From Leptasterias polaris (taxonomy: Eukaryota > Echinodermata > Asteroidea > Forcipulatida > Asteriidae): DNA of 64,000 nucleotides. The notes under the pieces are model-generated. The model was given only the letters and a program-made list of their open reading frames with translations, ran no database searches and had not been told where the DNA came from. How positions within the stretch are numbered: position 1 is the first letter of the stretch; each line of letters opens with the position of its first letter. The DNA lies in contig JAZGTN010000022.1 of assembly GCA_037783415.1 (NCBI GenBank), forward strand, positions 7,352,001 to 7,416,000. The letters are read 5' to 3'. Below are positions 57,001-64,000 of the stretch, piece after piece. Both the position numbers and the translations under genes were made by a program.

Positions 57001-59440
57001 TCAACTGCGATACCACAACAAGAATCTGCCATTCGGAATGAGTTTTCTTGTCTTGCCGTAAAGCACAGTTTGTCTTGTGTAAAGGAATTTGGACACCAAA
57101 ATCAACGTCTTGAGTATGCAACTGTGAACTGCACCGGTGTTTTGCACAGAGTCGACGAGGCAGACACGAGAGAGCAGTGTTGATAATTCTGAAGAGCGCC
57201 CTCTCCTGTCATAGACGTGTCAATGATTTTGTAGAATTTCCCCGTGTTTCTCTAAAAGAGTTTTTGCGGGTTTTTTGCCCCTCCCATAATCAGCGAATTT
57301 TAGATTTCAAAATTGTATATTCACCCTATACATTTTTTCTGAGTTCATTTTACCTGAGTAATAGTTATACGTGTACAAGTTTTATAATGTAATATTTCGA
57401 TGTGCTTTTAATTTACCGTATTTGTAATTATGCTGTAGGTTGTAATGTATGCAGGGCCCCAATGGAAACCAGTTTTAACTGTTTGGGCATACCCTGGGTA
57501 AAGAAATGTAATAAATAAATAAATAAATAAAACACTCAGCTAGTTGCGCCTCCGACTCCGAATGGTCGCGGTAGCGTGGACCCCTAAGTGAAGAGGGAGA
57601 CACAAACGCACACACGTGTGTAAATACCGGCAATCGTGGACCCTCCTTTGTTCAACTCTTTGTGATAGCAACCGTGGACCACAATGCTTTCCTTTGTGAT
57701 AGCAACCGTGGTCCTATTGTCCCTTTTGTTATGTTATGTCCCCGGTTTGAATGTGGATAACTACCCACACGAGACACACAGGATGGCTGGAACAACACGA
57801 CTGACTGGTGGCTGGGGCGCAAACTGCCGCCCAACCTTCGTCACGCCTGGCTGGTTTATTGCGTAACATAATTCAGCCTACATAACAATCACTACAATTT
57901 GTTGTCGACAAACCACCTCTATTTTTCTTTCCGGCCAAGTGAACATGTTTGTATTTTTCTAGACTAAAAGTCTTGCAGATTTTCACTTAAGTGTTTGTAG
58001 AGGAAAGTAAAAGAGCAGATTTCACTGCCCACCCCCCCCCCCCCCCCCAAAAGAAGAAGACAAAACTGTATTTAATTTATCTGGTTATGTGTTCACTTTG
58101 AAGGTTGCCGAAGTATTTTTTTATTTTTTATTTTTTTAAAATGAGATATCGCCTAACTCACAACTTATAACTTTTGTTAATATAGATTCAAGGTCAGAGG
58201 GAAATAGACACATTGTGTTGTTATCTTCGTTTAGCCCCTTGACGTCTCATCTATCACCATTATTGTCGAAACATGGAACTGAAGACATCCTTAGCCACCC
58301 CCTGCCCCTGGGCCCCTCCCCACACCCCGCACCCACGACCACCGCCACCATCATACTTATCCACAGCCAATCTCCCCCCCCCCCCATCCCCCACTCCCAG
58401 GGCACTTGCATCATCCGACCAATAAATTATAGTACTGCCACCAACGTCTTTAAAACGAGATTTACCTTTTCTAAACTATGGCTTCAACCAGGTTTCAGGA
58501 CTCGACTACTACCTCCATGACTTAACCGTACTCTGTACACACACGCCACTGCTTCATTTGAACCCCAGTTCGGATAAAATTGCAGTTTCGAAAATACTTC
58601 TCTTATGGTTTTTTCCAACAAAAGGCCGTGTCCAATCAGTGGTGGCTGTGGCTGTTGCTAAGGTCAGCCTATGCTCAACGCATTTTTTAACGTGATGATA
58701 CAGCCATAGCCACAGCCGCTAATTCGGAACGGCTAAGCTGTCTGATAATTAATTGGAAATGACCAGTGGGGCAGTTAAGGGAAATAGTCGTAGGGAATTG
58801 TTCTTTTGAAAGATACACGCGTGGAATTTGGCACGCAGTCAGAGTAGGCCAATTGTCATGAGACAGAAAAGCTTATCTTGGGGAAACAAAGAAAGCAAAA
58901 AGGATACACACTTATTTAGGTTTCCTGATTAACTGACTAATTTTATTGTTCAAATTCCAAGGACCTTTATGGTTTTGAAACAAGTAATCATGTCAAAGGT
59001 TAACATTTTCAATATAAAGTAAATGCCATGTAAGTTATTTATACTGAGTAAAAAGCAAATTAATTGCTATTAATTTGGTGACACTGTTAAATTTATTTAT
59101 TGTATATTTTTTTAAGGATTAAAATAAATAAACAACAATTAATTTGTGATCTTTGAAAAAAAGAAAAGAAACAGAAGCTCCCAAAATAAAGTGAGTCGAA
59201 GGTGTAGTCCAGACTGTCACAAAACTGTTGATATAAGTATTCCTTCTTGGTGGTGGTGGTGGTGTTGTTATTGTTGTTGTTGATGGTGTTGTTGTTGTTG
59301 TTGTTGTTGTTGGTGTTGTTGTTGTCAGGGAACCAATTTTTTCCAATTTAAAAATAACACATTACGTGCAGACATCATATACTTATACTAGCTCTTTTGC
59401 ATGTTCAACATCCTATGAATTATTTAATACTACAAATTGA

Positions 59441-59596
59441 GGCCGTGTCCGAACTTGCGGCTATGGCTACAGCTACGGTTATGGCTATGGCTACGGCTAG
59501 ATCACCCGCTATCAGGCGTTGACGTATATGACATCCTTAGCAACACCCTTAGCAACAGTTGTAGCTGCAGCCATAGCCGCTAATTCGGGTACGGCC
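59441..59596. mobile_element. MITE with GGCTATGGCTACAG TIRs, duplicate
   Basis: Copy of 24646-24803 carried by the segmental duplication; nearly identical. Confidence 0.8.
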
Positions 59597-61843
59597 TTAG
59601 GTATATTCTATATTAAGAATACATAATTACAACTTTTCAACCCACTGTTTTAATTACTTACTTTAACATTCATTATGTGCGGAGCCACAATCCTTGATAT
59701 CCATTATGAACAACTAAAAGTAACTAATCAATATAGTATTTCAAATCTCATTCAGTATAAATCAAATATGCTCTTTTTGTTGGCAAGAAGACCTGCGGAA
59801 AATTGTCTCTAAATAAATTATTCAAATGTTGTTCATGATAAAACATAAAGGGTTGTGGCTGAGCTAGCCCTATACAGGACTCTTTCTCTGTGCTGTAGTA
59901 CGAAAGTGAAAGGCCGCCAAGGCTGAGCATTATTTACTACATTTTCACATTGTAAGTGATTACACCATCAAAACAATACACGAGTATTACATGTGATTTA
60001 AGCAATAAATTTACCGTATGAGAATAAAATCACGTCACTGTAAAACCATTGGAATGTATAATTTACTAAACACTCCCGAGTCAGGATTGACAGGGACCGA
60101 CCTATAATAGCTGACCCGAAAACTGGTTCAAAAAGAAAAGGATTTTGACTCGGAATCTGCGTCAATTTGACAGATATTTGGATAATTTTGACCCAGAATT
60201 CGGGTCATATTGACCCAGGAATGGGTCAGGCCCAACAGGACACAGAATTCGAGTCATTTCTAAACGGGGAGTTCATAGAATGTAGGAATACATTTTTTTC
60301 TTTTATCGGTTTGCAATTCATGAACTTTCCTTGCCTGCACATCTGAAACCGTGGGGTGTTGTTTTTCCATTTAAAATGCAAATGTTTAAAAAACATTAAC
60401 CTATTTCGAATGATAAACAAAATTATTACAAAAATACCAACACAAGATCACAGAATAATATATATATTTTTTCAAATCGTAAAAGTGCCTATAGGCTAAA
60501 TTTATAAATTATAGTATTGGTAACAATATGTTTACAGGTATTATACAGGATTGGTAGATCGAGGAGCTGACAAAATAGTCGCAGTGTTCATGTTTTGTGT
60601 GATCAACCATACACATGGAATAACAAACCTGTGAACAGTTAGGCTTTAATCCGTTGACTGATCTTGAGTCAGGAGAAAATAGTGAAAACACAATGCTTTC
60701 AGACTAAAGTTTAACAGGGCTTTTTGTTGTCCTTACAAATTCTGTGTAATAGCCTATTTAATTACTGTGCATTTCTAAAATCTAAATCACACCGTATTAT
60801 TACCTAACACCACGGGCCAAATTTCATAGAGTTGACAACGATCCATACTAAGCATACTTAAAACTAGTGGGAAATCTTAACTAAACACATAGACCTACAT
60901 GTATATTGTTATCATATATGGCATCTGATGAGCCAGTAGCCTGTTTATGAAAGCAAGATTTATCTGCGCTTAGCAGATTGTCCATGGCAGCTCGGCCTCA
61001 CATCGGCCCCACATCACAAAACTGCAAAATATAGACGTGTCTAATCTTCATAGGCTACTACAAAACAAAAACAATTCAAAAGCCTGATCATTTAAACACA
61101 GTTACGTCGACAAAAATCAAAACCATGAAGGCCAAAAGTCAAACAAAAGTCTGACGTCATAAAAAATGTATACAATTTTAACAAACTGCTGTGCCGCAAA
61201 TTTTCCAGCAGTGTTGTATTTTGTCATCGCATGTTCCTCCTCTTTTAATGACTGTTGTTTTACCGTCAGAAATGTTAGTCTGGCTCCGCGCCAACATTTT
61301 CGTTACGACTTTGTAGTCACGAGATGGGAATCGTACCGTTTCAACAACAAAAAATCACCTAAAAAAAAGACCCCCCCCCCCCAAAAACAAAAATAAATAA
61401 ATAAATAAATAGTTGTCGCGTAATTTTTTTTATCACCGCGTAGGGTCGGGGCGGGGATGATGATGACTTTTTCCAGCCCCCTTTAATGTCGTGATATTCG
61501 GACGAGGTGAACCAAGTAATATTATTTCAAACTAATTTATAAATCAATTACCAAATGGTTCTTTATAAAGAAACAAAGAAAATTACTCTACCTAATCACT
61601 TACCCATGGCTGGGCACATCAACATTTCCACATTGTAAGTAGTGACATCATCAAATCAATAAGTGTAAAATTATATGTGATTTCTGCAATAAATTTACAT
61701 GAAAAACCAAACCACTTCACATTGATATAATTATTAGAACAAATTAATGCATCACGAGACCCGATTTAATGAGAAATGTTACGTACATTAAACGCATAGG
61801 CCTAATGAGCGCATTTTTATACAGTCAAGCATACAAAAACATA

Positions 61844-62038
61844 CACTGAAAAAACTTGGGTGTTAAAATTAACACTGTGGATAGATACCAAAAAAGAATC
61901 AAAATTCAGACCATTATGTGTGTTAATATAACACTAATTTCTGCCATCACCCTATGATGTTAATTTGTTGATTCTCTCTTCGGCATCTATTATGTGAAAA
62001 CACCAATGTGTCAATTTTAACACCCAGTTTTTGCAGTG
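61844..62038. mobile_element. TA-flanked MITE, duplicate
   Basis: Copy of 32589-32783 in the second duplication copy. Confidence 0.8.
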
Positions 62039-63120
62039 TACTTTATAAAGCACATCACTACTGATACAGATTATAACTTCAATCTAAACAACAACAACAG
62101 GAAAAATTGATTTCCATCTTGCACAATCCCTTTTTGCAGCAGAGAAAATGCAATTTCACTTTGCTCAATTATAATGACTAAGACGCATCTGGTTGCCAAT
62201 GGAAACTAGACTCAAGAGCTTCGGTCTTAATCAGCGCAATGCGGCAAATAACAATATTGGAGGATGATCCATTTTTTGCTGTGGGGGTGTCATCTACTCT
62301 GGTCATTGGCTATTAGTATAAACTGTCTACAATTACCTCATTTGGTGAATTGTTTTCTACAAGAAACCAACGAAAACGAACGAGGCGAAACCTAATATTT
62401 CTGAAATCAATATCACGCAGAAAATTCTGAACACTACAACACAATGATTTAGTAAATCAACTAATATGCAACACTCATTATTATTAGTAGTATGATACTT
62501 GTGGTAACAGCTAAAACCAACACAATGGTCTATACGTTTTCTTCACATACCCTATGCGCAAAGAGATATATAGTGGCGCGAAGAAACTGGTTTTAAAGGG
62601 ACAGACCGGCTTCGTTGGGCTATTTGGGCAACAAAATAGACTAAAACATGACTCAAAAGGTCTTCCAGGAATGGAAAAAACGGTTCCTAAAGAACTCCTC
62701 AAATTTTGCCGTTTTCGAGCATTATTTTGTCAACAAACGAAGGTCACGTGGGTTATCCGAACCACATTTTTGGTTCGGATAACGCTCGTTTATCTTCGGA
62801 GTTAGTTTTACTTCCAGCCGTATACAAATTATTTACTGCACCAAATTCAGCTTTGTTTTTTTAACAATTATTCTTGCGTTTTTGACCAAAAAACTACGGA
62901 TTCAAATTATGGAAACAAGTTGTAAAAAAAAAAAATCAAAAAATCGAATGTAATATTTTATTTCAGAGAGTCAGCAGAGCAACGGAAGCTTGTTTTACAG
63001 TGAAACAGCGCGGGGGCTATAGTGACACGTAAAATAGGGGCAATCGTGTAGTTTGCGGGCTCGGTGGGGCTAACGCGATGGAAACCCCCGAGCCAAGAAA
63101 TGGCTGTACCTGGGAGCTCA

Positions 63121-64000
63121 CGATGACCAGTATGCGTGTGCACCTGTGAAGGTTGCCCCTTTGACTAGCTCTGTAAAAGTGGACATTATTTCAGTTTTTA
63201 TCGCACTGCACGTCATTTTAGTTTGCACCAGAAGTTAGGGTAAACATCAAGGAACAATTTGAGTGATGTTATGTGACGTTTAATTGTGATATTCAAGACC
63301 TGTGAGCGACACAGTTTTCTGGCAGTCCCAGTAGCTAAAGTACATACAGCAACCATATTGACTCTACATGCAATCAGTGTCCAGCTACAGCAGTGGGTTA
63401 CGCCTCAGTGTGTATAGAAGGAGCCCTATTCATTCATGGGCAGTCCTATTGTCAAAGACTTAGAACCTCACAATGGGCTGGAACAGGATTATCACCATTC
63501 ATCTGCTCATCCTTCTGTTATGTGTGCTAAAACATGAAAGGAAAGGAGTCAACTGTGATGCCCTTGTGTGCTACAGCAATGCCAAACTGCATACACACCA
63601 CATTATGCAGAGAACTAAAACTCTCAAGTTGCTTGGAAGCCGTATGTCATATTATAATAACTCTACATTAACGTTCCAGATATCTCTCACCACTTGCGGA
63701 GATGTTAGTCCCAACCCGGGACCCCACACCGAATGCAAAAAACAGTACCATCGTGAACATGATTCTCAAAATATGATTGACAATGGTATGAGAATTAGCG
63801 GCACTGCAAAACTGCACGACCTGGACCTGAACACCACTATGTTGAATAATGACGTTTGGAACAGAATTCATCAGCTGGGAATATCTAAGAAACGAAAAAC
63901 ACATCGTGGGACCAAAGGACGAGGGCGACTAAGGCAAGACAGACAAGCCTTACCAATTCCAATTATCATCAAGCAAAGAAAAAAGGCAACAGAACAAACA
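63121..64000 (+). mobile_element. 5' end of a CR1-like LINE running off the window
   Basis: Sequence unique to copy 2 starts exactly where homology with copy 1 ends. About 350 bp of 5' UTR precede an ORF open to the window edge. The nature of the element is inferred from the ORF's N terminus. Confidence 0.65.
63473..64000 (+). CDS. N-terminal part of a LINE-type ORF with NPGP (2A-like) motif, incomplete
   Basis: Starts MGWNRIITIHLLILLLCVL, a hydrophobic signal-peptide-like leader, and stays open for 176 codons to the edge. GDVSPNPGP at residues 76-84 has the NPGP of 2A ribosome-skipping peptides, although the canonical Glu of D(V/I)ExNPGP is replaced by Ser-Pro. Many CR1-like LINE proteins of echinoderms and lancelets carry a GDxxxNPGP motif near the N terminus before the endonuclease. 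The stretch VWNRIHQLGISKKRKTHRGT and the basic GRGRLRQDRQ also fit that N-terminal region. The endonuclease itself is not reached, so the assignment rests on the leader and motif. Confidence 0.65.
   Translation, partial: MGWNRIITIHLLILLLCVLKHERKGVNCDALVCYSNAKLHTHHIMQRTKTLKLLGSRMSYYNNSTLTFQISLTTCGDVSPNPGPHTECKKQYHREHDSQNMIDNGMRISGTAKLHDLDLNTTMLNNDVWNRIHQLGISKKRKTHRGTKGRGRLRQDRQALPIPIIIKQRKKATEQT

Larger units (their letters stand above)
57001..63120 (+). repeat. Segmental duplication, copy 2
   Basis: Collinear with 22271-33864. It starts inside the sequence matching the putative TRPM upstream exon and lacks the L1/Tx1 insertion. It has an extra block at 57230-57900 that includes a truncated LINE tail ending (AAAT)n at 57509-57532. 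Homology stops at GGGAGCTCA (63112-63120), where a CR1-like LINE begins. Confidence 0.93.

Overview
The window is animal DNA. Its coding regions are broken by GT-AG introns, its intergenic sequence is AT-rich, and it is crowded with non-LTR retrotransposons, tRNA-derived SINEs and small terminal-inverted-repeat (TIR) elements. The gene content (an alpha-type TRPM channel and fibrinogen-related lectins with an apple/PAN domain) and the style of the repeats suggest a marine deuterostome, most likely an echinoderm such as a sea star. The species is an inference; nothing in the sequence names it.

Region 1 (1-22,440). The minus strand carries the 5' part of a TRPM cation-channel gene. Fourteen coding exons (69 to 21,637) join in frame to 715 codons of the cytosolic melastatin homology region, and the gene runs off the left edge before the membrane channel. 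Its introns hold a 45-bp minisatellite, two copies of a palindromic MITE, a foldback element, a 1.5-kb TA-flanked element, a LINE fragment, several SINEs and a perfect 25-bp-arm hairpin.

Region 2 (22,271-33,864). This is copy 1 of a segmental duplication; copy 2 is at 57,001-63,120. Copy 1 carries a nearly intact 5.5-kb L1/Tx1-type LINE with 14-bp target-site duplications, and copy 2 holds the matching empty site.

Region 3 (35,400-52,430). A minus-strand cluster of intronless secreted apple + fibrinogen-domain genes: two intact (35,402-36,415 and 51,388-52,428), one broken by an internal deletion (41,540-42,259), one reduced to its 5' end (50,213-50,410), plus an orphan upstream fragment (36,757-37,010). 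Inserted among them is the most unusual item, about 6.5 kb (43,066-49,612). It has related inverted ends with repeated subterminal motifs and one uninterrupted 1512-codon ORF. The protein has Cys/His clusters at the N terminus, a FEN1/PIN-like nuclease signature near the C terminus and a CXC cysteine-rich tail. It looks like a DNA transposon of a type I cannot assign.

Region 4 (52,500-57,000). A 1.75-kb foldback element whose inverted arms are arrays of 42-bp tandem repeats, with a second element nested in its loop (9-bp target duplication), followed by gene-poor sequence with a SINE.

Region 5 (57,001-64,000). Copy 2 of the duplication, cut at 63,120 by a CR1-like LINE whose open first ORF, with an NPGP (2A-like) motif, runs off the right edge.
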